A DNA stretch of 64,000 bases from Desulfosporosinus sp. (GTDB lineage: Bacteria; Bacillota; Desulfitobacteriia; Desulfitobacteriales; Desulfitobacteriaceae), in contig DOPM01000048.1 of assembly GCA_003513495.1 (NCBI GenBank), positions 46,435-110,434 on the forward strand. The letters are read 5' to 3'. The notes below the pieces were generated by a model, which was not told the DNA's origin, searched no databases, and saw only the letters and a program-made list of their open reading frames with translations. This document shows, piece after piece, positions 34,534-41,577 of the stretch (positions are counted from its first letter, which is position 1; each line of letters begins with the position of its first letter). Position numbers and translations under genes: made by a program.

Positions 34534-35733
34534 CTACTCATATCTCAAGGCCGCCATTGGTTCTAGTTTGGCCGCTTTTAAGGCCGGATAAAAACCGAAG
34601 AAAAGTCCCACTCCGATGGAAAAGGATACGGCAAATATAATCGCCCATCCGGACAAAAGTGGCGGCCAGTTCAAAAGGTAGGAGGCTATCAGCGCACTCC
34701 CTACCCCCAAAGCGATCCCCATTATCCCGCCGATCAGAGATAAAACAATAGCTTCTAATAAAAATTGCATTAAGATGTCTCGTTCTTTAGCCCCCACGGC
34801 TTTGCGCAGCCCGATTTCTCGTGTGCGTTCTGTCACAGACACCAGCATAATGTTCATAATTCCAATCCCCCCCACTAAAAGGGAGATACCTGCAACTAAA
34901 CCGATAAAACTTGTTAGAATCCGCATAATCGTATTCGCGGATTGCACTAGTTGCTGTACATTAAAGGCCTCATACTGATTGGTTGTCCCATGACGCACAT
35001 TCAAAATGCGCTTGGCGCTGTCAATCGTACTAGCCAAATCCGCCTCCCGAAACGTCGCACCTTCTAATTGGTCCACTCGTCGTGACTGAAACACATCCGA
35101 CCAGGTTCCCCAGGGCACATAAGAATAAGCATTCTGAGGCCCAACATTGAATTGAGCAAAGGCAGATTTATCCTTAGCTAAAACCCCAATGACTCGACAA
35201 GGTACACTCTGAATAATAACCTGCTGTCCTAAGGGATTTCCGGCGCCAAATAAGGCATCCCCTAAGGTTTGGTCAATCACCACCACGCGACGGTCTGCCG
35301 CAAATTCTTCCTCGGAGAAGAAACGCCCTCTGGCAATATCCCGATTGCGCAGGTCCGCAAACTCCGGGGTAGTTCCTACAACCATAGCAGACGATCGCTT
35401 TTGGTTGACCTCTAACGTAGTATACTCGATACTCGCCGGAAGTAATATTTTGATTTGAGGAAGGGCACGTTTCAGACTCTCCCCATCCTGAAGAGTCAAG
35501 CGCCCCCCTTCGCCCTGTCCACTACTTCCGGAGGACTTGGCATACATAACAAACAGGTTAACCCCGCTTTTCTCCATTTCCTGCATGATGGCTGCCTTGC
35601 CCCCCAGCCCAATGGTAACAACGGCAATCACAGCAGCAATCCCAATAATGATTCCCAGCATGGTCAATCCCGATCTCAGCTTATTGGTCCGCAAGCTAAA
35701 AAGTGCCCCTCGCAGTCCTTCTAAGAAGCTCAT
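34534..35733 (-). CDS. MacB-like ABC permease
   Basis: This 399-residue protein has the MacB/FtsX architecture: one N-terminal membrane segment, a large extracytoplasmic domain (about 50-270), and three C-terminal segments. Conserved spots are LRSGLTMLGIIIGIAAVIAVVTIGLG and GGIGIMNIMLVSVTERTREIGLRKAVGAK. No ATPase domain is attached and no separate ATPase gene is adjacent, which such a permease needs for energy. Start and stop overlap with the adaptor gene (ATGA-type), so they are co-translated. It probably works in efflux or envelope stress, but its substrate is unknown. Confidence 0.88.
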   Translation of the reverse strand: MSFLEGLRGALFSLRTNKLRSGLTMLGIIIGIAAVIAVVTIGLGGKAAIMQEMEKSGVNLFVMYAKSSGSSGQGEGGRLTLQDGESLKRALPQIKILLPASIEYTTLEVNQKRSSAMVVGTTPEFADLRNRDIARGRFFSEEEFAADRRVVVIDQTLGDALFGAGNPLGQQVIIQSVPCRVIGVLAKDKSAFAQFNVGPQNAYSYVPWGTWSDVFQSRRVDQLEGATFREADLASTIDSAKRILNVRHGTTNQYEAFNVQQLVQSANTIMRILTSFIGLVAGISLLVGGIGIMNIMLVSVTERTREIGLRKAVGAKERDILMQFLLEAIVLSLIGGIMGIALGVGSALIASYLLNWPPLLSGWAIIFAVSFSIGVGLFFGFYPALKAAKLEPMAALRYE

Positions 35734-36959
35734 GAAACCCCACTTCCTGCCTCAGGGGTTACCAGCATCCCTTCCGAAAAATCGGTAGAGGGATCCAATA
35801 CCATCTGATCTCCAGCCGTTAAACCGGAGGTAATCTCTTGGTGGGTGTCATTTCCTATCCCAATCGTTACTTCTGTTTTTTCAAGCCGGCCAGCTTGGAT
35901 TTTGTAAACATAATTTTTGTTTCCTTCTTGAAAAAGAGCTTCTTGTGGAACAGCTAAAACGCCTTCCTTTGTCGCTACAACAATTTCAACCGCCACTGTA
36001 AAGCCAGGCTTTAGTTCAAGGGGTGCTTTTTCCAAGCGGATTTTTACACCCACTGTTGGGGAAGAGCTTCCTTGAATACTTGGCTTAGATACTGCAGTCG
36101 GGGCTATTTCTACAATGGTTCCTTGAACAGACTGTTCACCTAACATCTTACTGGAGATGGTCACCTTTCCGCCTAACCGAATCTTTCCCGCATCAACTTC
36201 ATTCAGTTGCGCCTCGACATTCATCTCAGACAGATCAGCCACCACTACTAAGGGCAGCTGCACAGACGTTAAATTTCCTTCTTGAGCATTGACCTCAAGG
36301 ACAGTTCCAGCCATCCCAGCTTTATGGACTAGCTGTCCCTGTTGCACCTGGGCAACCTTCAGCATTTCCTTAGCCTGCTTTAAAGCCACCTTGCTTTGCG
36401 CCAAAGCACCCTCCGCTTGCGCGATAACAGCAGGAGACACCAGGCTTTCCTGGACCGAATTCTTTTGTTCGCTCATAAAATCCGGAAGCAGTGAACTAAC
36501 CCCGTCTTCCGCATCTGCCCCGTCTGGACCCTTCCCAGCGACGTTAAACGATGCTGCCGCCGACTTCGCAGCACTTTGGGCTTTTTTCAGCTCGTCCAGA
36601 TTAGCCTGAGCCGTATTAACAACGGCTTGGGCTGCCTCGACACCCACTCTAGCCTGAGCCACTTGGGCATCGGCAAGAGTAGTATCTAAAGCAACCAGAA
36701 TCTGCCCCACTTGAACAGCATCCCCAACCTTTACTGCCACCTTCTCTACTCGCCCAGGGGTCAAGACACGCACTTCCTGGCGAGACACTGGAACGACACT
36801 CCCCGTCGCATAAACATCTTCTTGCATTGATATCGGAGCCACCACTCCAGCTTTGACTTTCAGTGGATCCTGGGGCCTTCCCCAAAACCACCATACACCC
36901 AAGGCTAACGCAAGAACAGAGAGCATTGCCCCAATAATCCACCAGAGACGTTTCGTCAC
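35730..36959 (-). CDS. HlyD/MacA-like efflux adaptor
   Basis: This 409-residue membrane-anchored adaptor has one N-terminal membrane segment, a split biotinyl/lipoyl domain (first half VRVLTPGRVEKVAVKVGDAVQVGQIL, second half VHKAGMAGTVLEVNAQEGNL), an Ala-rich coiled coil between them, and a C-terminal beta domain. It should bridge the MacB-like permease to the outside. The start is GTG behind GGGGGT. It overlaps the permease gene by 4 bases, and lies 42 bases downstream of obgE. In YknX-YknY-YknZ-type systems an ATPase gene sits between these two; here it is missing. Confidence 0.88.
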   Translation of the reverse strand: MTKRLWWIIGAMLSVLALALGVWWFWGRPQDPLKVKAGVVAPISMQEDVYATGSVVPVSRQEVRVLTPGRVEKVAVKVGDAVQVGQILVALDTTLADAQVAQARVGVEAAQAVVNTAQANLDELKKAQSAAKSAAASFNVAGKGPDGADAEDGVSSLLPDFMSEQKNSVQESLVSPAVIAQAEGALAQSKVALKQAKEMLKVAQVQQGQLVHKAGMAGTVLEVNAQEGNLTSVQLPLVVVADLSEMNVEAQLNEVDAGKIRLGGKVTISSKMLGEQSVQGTIVEIAPTAVSKPSIQGSSSPTVGVKIRLEKAPLELKPGFTVAVEIVVATKEGVLAVPQEALFQEGNKNYVYKIQAGRLEKTEVTIGIGNDTHQEITSGLTAGDQMVLDPSTDFSEGMLVTPEAGSGVS

Positions 36960-37001
36960 ATTGTTACCCCCAAACCACCCAAAAATACCCCTAAGCTAAG
37001 C

Positions 37002-38270
37002 CTATACCCAATCAAACTTAACTCCTGCAATTTCTACTTGATCCCCTTCTTTAATCCCTGCTTCGCGGAGAGCGTCATCAATCCCCATCATCTTTAAGAT
37101 GTTCTGGAAACGATAAACACTTGCCTCCCGATCAAAAAAGGTCATTTTAACATGTTTTTCAATTTCGGAACCTTCAACGACAAAGAGCCCCTCGTCCTTG
37201 CGAATCTCAAACCTCTTGTCTGTCTCCGCCTTCGTCACTCGATGCTCTGCCGGCAGGCTGACAATCTGCGGTGCTGGGATATCCGGCAAGACTTGGGCAA
37301 TGTGATAAACCAAGGCTTGTAACCCTTCTCCAGTAGCTGCAGATACCGCAAAGATTTGGTGCTGGTCGTTAACCTCATCTTTCAAGCGCTGTAAATGCTC
37401 CTCAGCCCCCGGGATATCCATTTTATTTGCAACAATAATCACCGGACGCTCAGCTAGCGCTGGGCTATAAAGCCTCAGTTCAGCCTGAATAATTCGCATA
37501 TCCTCAAGAGGATCTCGTTCCTCTGAGCCTGAAATATCTAACACATGCAAAATCAAGCGTGTCCGCTCCGTATGGCGTAAAAATTCATGCCCTAATCCAG
37601 CCCCCGTGTGGGCACCTTCGATCAGTCCTGGAATATCCGCCATAACAAAGCTTTCCCCATCCTCCATATCCACCACGCCTAAATTCGGAACCAACGTGGT
37701 AAAATGATAATCGGCAATCTTTGGTTTTGCTGCAGACACCTTTGAAATAATCGTAGATTTCCCTACATTAGGGAACCCAACCAGACCAACGTCAGCCAAG
37801 AGCTTCAATTCCAGACGCAGCCAATGTTCCACCCCTGGTTCCCCATTTTCTGCCAACGTAGGGGCTTTATTGGTATTGCTCATAAAACGGGCATTACCCC
37901 TGCCCCCTCGTCCACCCGCTGCCACAACCACGCGCTGTCCATGCTCAGTGATATCAGCAATGGTTTCCCCAGTTCCATCATCAAAGACCATGGTTCCAAC
38001 GGGTATACGCAGAATAGTATCCGTACCGCTCCGGCCACTCATATTCTTGGCCTGGCCATGATCCCCTCGTTCCCCTTTATAATGCCGCTTATAGCGAAAG
38101 TCCACAAGGGTCCTTAGGCCCTCATCTCCCACAAACACAATATTTCCACCGCGCCCGCCATCTCCGCCGCTGGGACCGCCTTCGGGGACATATTTTTCTC
38201 GACGAAAAGCAACAGCACCTGCGCCGCCATCCCCGCCTTTAACATAAATCTTTGCCTGATCATAAAACAT
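37002..38270 (-). CDS. obgE: GTPase ObgE/CgtA
   Basis: This 422-residue essential GTPase acts in late 50S assembly and stress control. The N-terminal Gly-rich Obg fold spans 1-158 (GGDGGAGAVAFRREKYVPEGGPSGGDGG). The G domain has G1 GFPNVGKST, G3 DIPGLIEGA and G4 NKMD. A C-terminal OCT domain (about 345-422) is present, as in Bacillus Obg. The start is ATG behind AAGGAG. It is 52 bases downstream of spo0B, a linkage seen in Bacillus and in Peptococcaceae. Confidence 0.97.
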   Translation of the reverse strand: MFYDQAKIYVKGGDGGAGAVAFRREKYVPEGGPSGGDGGRGGNIVFVGDEGLRTLVDFRYKRHYKGERGDHGQAKNMSGRSGTDTILRIPVGTMVFDDGTGETIADITEHGQRVVVAAGGRGGRGNARFMSNTNKAPTLAENGEPGVEHWLRLELKLLADVGLVGFPNVGKSTIISKVSAAKPKIADYHFTTLVPNLGVVDMEDGESFVMADIPGLIEGAHTGAGLGHEFLRHTERTRLILHVLDISGSEERDPLEDMRIIQAELRLYSPALAERPVIIVANKMDIPGAEEHLQRLKDEVNDQHQIFAVSAATGEGLQALVYHIAQVLPDIPAPQIVSLPAEHRVTKAETDKRFEIRKDEGLFVVEGSEIEKHVKMTFFDREASVYRFQNILKMMGIDDALREAGIKEGDQVEIAGVKFDWV

Positions 38271-38322
38271 ACATGATTCTCCTTAACTGCTAGCAGTAGC
38301 CCTTTGTTCTTAACTTGCTGCC

Positions 38323-38820
38323 CTAATTAAACGTGATTATTTTATCCCAGAGGACTGACTCCTCATCAGATAAGATAAACTGACAAGCCAGGCCTCCCGG
38401 TTCATCAAACAAATAGACTTCAGCATATAAATCTTTGGAAGTTTTAAACCGCGAAACCACTTCCATCCATTCTATAGTGTACCCGTAGAACCCATCTACA
38501 TATTCTTCCCGCCAATGATCTTTCCAAAAGTCACTCTGTTTCATCTCCTCAGGAAAATCAAGGGTCGCCATAACCCCTTCTTGTCTAAGACGAATCACAA
38601 AGCCTAACAAAACAGCTCCTAAGAGAGGTTCTGGAATTTGCCCGATCTTTTGCTCTTCAAGTGACTCAGAATTTGTCTCCCGCATATACCGCAGGGCTTC
38701 CTCAGGCCGGTTTAGCTGTAAATTTCCCATAATCACCTGCCAGTGATTCATATAATCATGTCTTTGCAAGCGATACCAGTGTAACAATTCTGATAAAAGA
38801 ACCCGATTTATGTCTGACAT
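38323..38820 (-). CDS. spo0B: Spo0B-like sporulation phosphotransferase
   Basis: Spo0B passes phosphate from Spo0F to Spo0A in the sporulation phosphorelay. This 165-residue protein has the four-helix-bundle H-box RHDYMNHWQVIMGNLQL, with the phosphoacceptor histidine at residue 21. The C-terminal part, which resembles a histidine-kinase ATP domain in B. subtilis, is short and weak here. Position between rpmA and obgE matches the Firmicute arrangement rplU-prp-rpmA-spo0B-obg. The start is ATG behind GAGGG. Identification rests on the H-box and on synteny. Confidence 0.82.
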   Translation of the reverse strand: MSDINRVLLSELLHWYRLQRHDYMNHWQVIMGNLQLNRPEEALRYMRETNSESLEEQKIGQIPEPLLGAVLLGFVIRLRQEGVMATLDFPEEMKQSDFWKDHWREEYVDGFYGYTIEWMEVVSRFKTSKDLYAEVYLFDEPGGLACQFILSDEESVLWDKIITFN

Positions 38821-38969
38821 AAATATACCCTCTCATCCATCACAGTTATTGTCGCAAGAACTACAAATAGATATGTATTAGCATTTCCTATCAGCAAAAA
38901 ACTAGGCTAGTAGAAAGCCATAGTTGCGGGCCAAAACCCGAAATAGAAGTTTAAGAAGTATGGAATGTC

Positions 38970-39028
38970 ATTGCTGTGACAGCAACTCAAGCACTATGTC
39001 ATACTGAACGCAGTGAAGTATCTTGACC
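38970..39028. repeat. Degenerate copy of a dispersed palindromic repeat
   Basis: In the 312-base gap after spo0B, AAGCACTATGTCATACTGAA then CGCAGTGAAGTATCTTGACC (38989-39028) closely matches the left half of the element at 40297-40440. A small hairpin TTGCTG-TGA-CAGCAA precedes it at 38970-38984. The rest of the gap holds the rpmA terminator and no ORF. Confidence 0.5.
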
Positions 39029-39092
39029 CTCTACTGTTTTTTCATTCATCAGTGGTGCTGCCTAAGCTGCTTGGAAGTCTGATATTACACGA

Positions 39093-39119
39093 AAAACCCC
39101 TGGGGTAAACCCAGGGGTA
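39093..39119 (-). terminator. Terminator of the rplU-prp-rpmA operon
   Basis: ACCCCTGGG pairs with CCCAGGGGT around TAAA. On the minus strand TTTTTC follows. Confidence 0.88.
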
Positions 39120-39132
39120 ATTAAGAAACAGC

Positions 39133-39441
39133 TTATTGGGCGATAGCCACCGGTGTTTTTGGGCGCTCAGCATAAACACTTACTTGTTTATGTGTCCGAT
39201 CCTTATGCTCAAATTTAACATAACCGTCAATCAGAGCAAATAAGGTGTCATCTTTACCCAAACCACAGTTTTTAGCGGGATGAAACTTCGTACCGCGTTG
39301 ACGTACGATAATCGTACCAGCAGTAACGAATTGGCCATCACCACGTTTTAAACCAAGACGTTGAGCGTTACTGTCCCGGCCGTTACGTGAGCTACCTACC
39401 CCTTTTTTATGGGCGAATAATTGCAGATTCATTTTTAGCAT
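39133..39441 (-). CDS. rpmA: 50S ribosomal protein L27 with Prp-cleaved N-terminus
   Basis: This 102-residue L27 carries the Firmicute N-terminal extension MLKMNLQLF, followed by AHKKGVGSSRNGRDS. In Staphylococcus the protease Prp removes such an extension after the F; here prp is the adjacent gene, so the same maturation is expected. ATG at 39441 is chosen because AAGGAGGTGG lies 5 bases upstream; the frame opens three codons earlier. The start overlaps the prp stop by 7 bases, coupling the protease with its target. Confidence 0.96.
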   Translation of the reverse strand: MLKMNLQLFAHKKGVGSSRNGRDSNAQRLGLKRGDGQFVTAGTIIVRQRGTKFHPAKNCGLGKDDTLFALIDGYVKFEHKDRTHKQVSVYAERPKTPVAIAQ

Positions 39442-39881
39442 GGAGTCCACCTCCTTCGATCAATTAATATATAGTTTTGGCCGTAAGCCGTTTGTATCTT
39501 TTCAATACCTAATATCATTGTCTGCAAAATCCACTGAGCCTTCTCCAAGTCTTGCGCAGAAACCTCTACAAGCCGGCAAGTGATGTGTCCATCCGCCTCC
39601 TGCACCGTAGGGGCAACCGTCAAGAAATGTTCTAACCCATTGACAGCCGCAATACTCAGTGCGGAAACACCCGCACAAACAATGTCCCGACCCCTTTTTG
39701 CAAACCCGGCATGTCCAGACAACTCGAATTCACGCACTTGCCCTTGATCATCCGCCCATATAATGAAGCGGATTCCGTCTTGACGCTTACGCTTGGAGTG
39801 CCTCGACGAGAACTTTTGTGTAAGGTTGACGATGTCCTTGTTTGCGTCGATAATTCTTCTTGGATTTGTATTTGAAGACAA
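39435..39881 (-). CDS. prp: Ribosomal-processing cysteine protease Prp
   Basis: Prp (YsxB) cleaves the N-terminus of L27. The catalytic pair is visible: His in ELSGHAGFAKRG and Cys in DIVCAGVSALS. The core begins near GIRFIIWADDQGQ, but between the rplU stop and that point there is no ATG, GTG or TTG in frame. The longest frame starts at TTG 39881, 95 bases inside rplU, with AAGGGGAG 5 bases before it. Otherwise an ATC/ATT/ATA start after the rplU stop would be needed. The true N-terminus is thus uncertain; the coordinates given are the outer limit. Confidence 0.8.
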   Translation of the reverse strand: MSSNTNPRRIIDANKDIVNLTQKFSSRHSKRKRQDGIRFIIWADDQGQVREFELSGHAGFAKRGRDIVCAGVSALSIAAVNGLEHFLTVAPTVQEADGHITCRLVEVSAQDLEKAQWILQTMILGIEKIQTAYGQNYILIDRRRWTPC

Positions 39882-40098
39882 TAATCTTCTCCCCTTTACC
39901 GTGCTCCACGACTTTCAGCACTGCTGTAGCACCTGCCACAACTGGGGTTCCAATTTTTACAGAACCGTCCTTTTCAACGAGGAGAACTTGATCAATCGTT
40001 ACTGCATCTCCTACATTAGCATCCAATTTCTCAACGTAAATCTCGTCGCCTTCTTGAACGCGGAACTGTTTACCACCGGTTTCAATCACTGCGTACAT
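39787..40098 (-). CDS. rplU: 50S ribosomal protein L21
   Basis: This 103-residue protein binds 23S rRNA. It opens MYAVIETGGKQFRVQEGD and ends in KKNYRRKQGHRQPYTKVLVEALQA, the usual L21 tail. ATG at 40098 is chosen because GGGAGGTG precedes it; the frame opens six codons earlier. It is first in the rplU-prp-rpmA operon, with a leader and a strong promoter upstream. Confidence 0.97.
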   Translation of the reverse strand: MYAVIETGGKQFRVQEGDEIYVEKLDANVGDAVTIDQVLLVEKDGSVKIGTPVVAGATAVLKVVEHGKGEKIIVFKYKSKKNYRRKQGHRQPYTKVLVEALQA

Positions 40099-40104
40099 TA
40101 TTAT

Positions 40105-40200
40105 TACACCTCCCATGCCCTAGACTCGCCATTGCAGGTCGGTTCTTAAAGAAAAAACCGGTTAATACCTGATTCGAGCGGTTGCGGTGAGAAGTCACCA
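40105..40200 (-). ncRNA. Probable L21 leader
   Basis: The transcript leader between the promoter at 40210 and rplU ends GGCGAGTCTAGGGCATGGGAGGTG, broken here by spacing, close to the end of the Firmicute ribosomal L21 leader as I recall it. ACCGGTTTTTT..AAGAACCG-type pairing lies upstream. It may mediate feedback control by L21. Confidence 0.5.
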
Positions 40201-40209
40201 CATTTAAGT

Positions 40210-40239
40210 ATTTTAGCATTTATCCACTTCATTTGTCAA
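40210..40239 (-). promoter_or_regulatory. Sigma-A promoter of rplU-prp-rpmA
   Basis: On the minus strand TTGACA (40234-40239), an 18-base spacer and TAAAAT (40210-40215) form a strong vegetative promoter, about 110 bases upstream of rplU. Confidence 0.8.
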
Positions 40240-40296
40240 CTTAAGAAAAATGCTACGCATCTTTTTACTATATATGTCTTTGTTATGAAAGAAACT

Positions 40297-40440
40297 TAAG
40301 CACTGTGTCATCCTGAAGGAGGGACGACTGAAGGATCTAGATCCTTCGCTAACGCTCAGGATGACAAAATAATCTTTTGTTTATCGTGATGTGGGTAACG
40401 CATGGGAATTCTGAGGCATAGCCGAAGAATCTTGACTTAT
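40297..40440. repeat. Dispersed palindromic repeat (TGTCATCCTGA type)
   Basis: TGTCATCCTGA (40306-40316) and TCAGGATGACA (40356-40366) are perfect inverted ends around the palindrome GAAGGATCTAGATCCTTC (40330-40347). A further half copy, TCTGAGGCATAGCCGAAGAATCTTGAC, runs near 40408-40435. The 40240-40732 gap holds no other feature that I can support. Confidence 0.6.
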
Positions 40441-40732
40441 ACTGCTGAGGGTAAACCACACCTTAGTTGAACAATTTACTTGGATAATATCAAAGCTAAA
40501 AAGAAATAGTTATAATCAGATAATTCTTCAAATAAACATAAAATTTAAACTATAAACTTTTCATCTTTTAAAACTTTGTACGTTTTTATGTCAACATAGG
40601 ATAATCAAACACGAAACTTTGCTTATTATGTAAGTAAATATTTATGCTCTAAGAAGGAGTTCTTGAATAGTAACAGAATTACTATATTACCTTAAAATGT
40701 ATATTAACTTAAAATGTAAGGAGTGATGCACC

Positions 40733-40855
40733 ATGCCATGGAAGCAATATAAAAATTCTATGTTTCACATCCCCTCACATGAGGAAATTATCATTATCGC
40801 GGCCTCAACCGTAATCTGCTTACTTATTGTTGCGTATTTTATTTTTACTTCCTAA
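40733..40855 (+). CDS. Single-pass small membrane protein (40 aa)
   Basis: A short ORF gives 40 residues: a polar N-terminus MPWKQYKNSMFHIPSHEE and one hydrophobic helix from about residue 19 to 38. AAGGAG lies about 9 bases before ATG. It is below the size that most gene finders report. No family is recognised. It faces the VanZ-like membrane protein gene, tail to tail. Confidence 0.6.
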   Translation: MPWKQYKNSMFHIPSHEEIIIIAASTVICLLIVAYFIFTS

Positions 40856-40905
40856 TTAGTATTATTACCAAGATTAACTTAGATTGTCATCTTTTAGATT
40901 AATTC

Positions 40906-41301
40906 TTATCTTAGACGAATTAATATCTTTTTTAACAAATAAAATAAGATAACGACTATCCTATAGATTGCAAAGGCAACTAAGAATCCCCATAGGCCTT
41001 CTACGATATCTTGAAATTCCATATTGCCGCGCCCTGTTACTTTTTGCCCAATCTCGATGGCGAAAACAAAAACAACTAATACTGTAAACGTATAGATAAA
41101 AGAAATCGCCGTAAGGCTATACCGAACCAAACGCTTAAAGAGCTCATGAACTAAGATAAAAAGAAGAATTCCAATAGCCCCTATCACCAAGAAATGAAGT
41201 TGTTTATCGTTCAATTTAAGACCCATCAGCTTTGATAACAGAATTAAGTGATCGTGAAAATAGTTAATAATTCCGGTTATGAATTTCAATGCACTATTCA
41301 A
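40906..41301 (-). CDS. VanZ-like small membrane protein
   Basis: The 131-residue product has about four membrane segments. The loop EIGQKVTGRGNMEFQDIVEGLWGF resembles the VanZ-like signature (E..Q...GR...F.D...N..G). The start is taken as TTG behind GGAGGG at 41301; the open frame extends 19 codons upstream without another good ribosome site. VanZ homologues are linked to low-level teicoplanin resistance in VanA operons, but most are of unknown function and this one stands alone. Confidence 0.65.
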   Translation of the reverse strand: MNSALKFITGIINYFHDHLILLSKLMGLKLNDKQLHFLVIGAIGILLFILVHELFKRLVRYSLTAISFIYTFTVLVVFVFAIEIGQKVTGRGNMEFQDIVEGLWGFLVAFAIYRIVVILFYLLKKILIRLR

Positions 41302-41577
41302 ATTACTTCCCTCCAAGAGCCTTTTATTCCTTCGCTTGAATGAACAAATCTGTCGCAAAGGAAAACTTTATGCATAAATCCAGCCACAAACACGAGCCTA
41401 ACAAGGGCTTATTTTTGTTTACCCTAAGAATCCCCCGCTCTTCAAGTAGGAGCGAGTTCCCTCATTATACCATTTAGTGGGTATCAGGTCACTTTAGGAC
41501 TTATGTCACTTTTTCAAAGAAAAAGAAGGATTTTAGGTAATAATTCGAGAAAGTACTTCAAAAAGGAGGGTGTCTAC

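Noticed and set aside
40240..40732. Hidden tRNA or CRISPR in the 490-base gap
   Set aside because: No cloverleaf, CCA end or regularly spaced repeats; the repeats present are palindromic and irregular.
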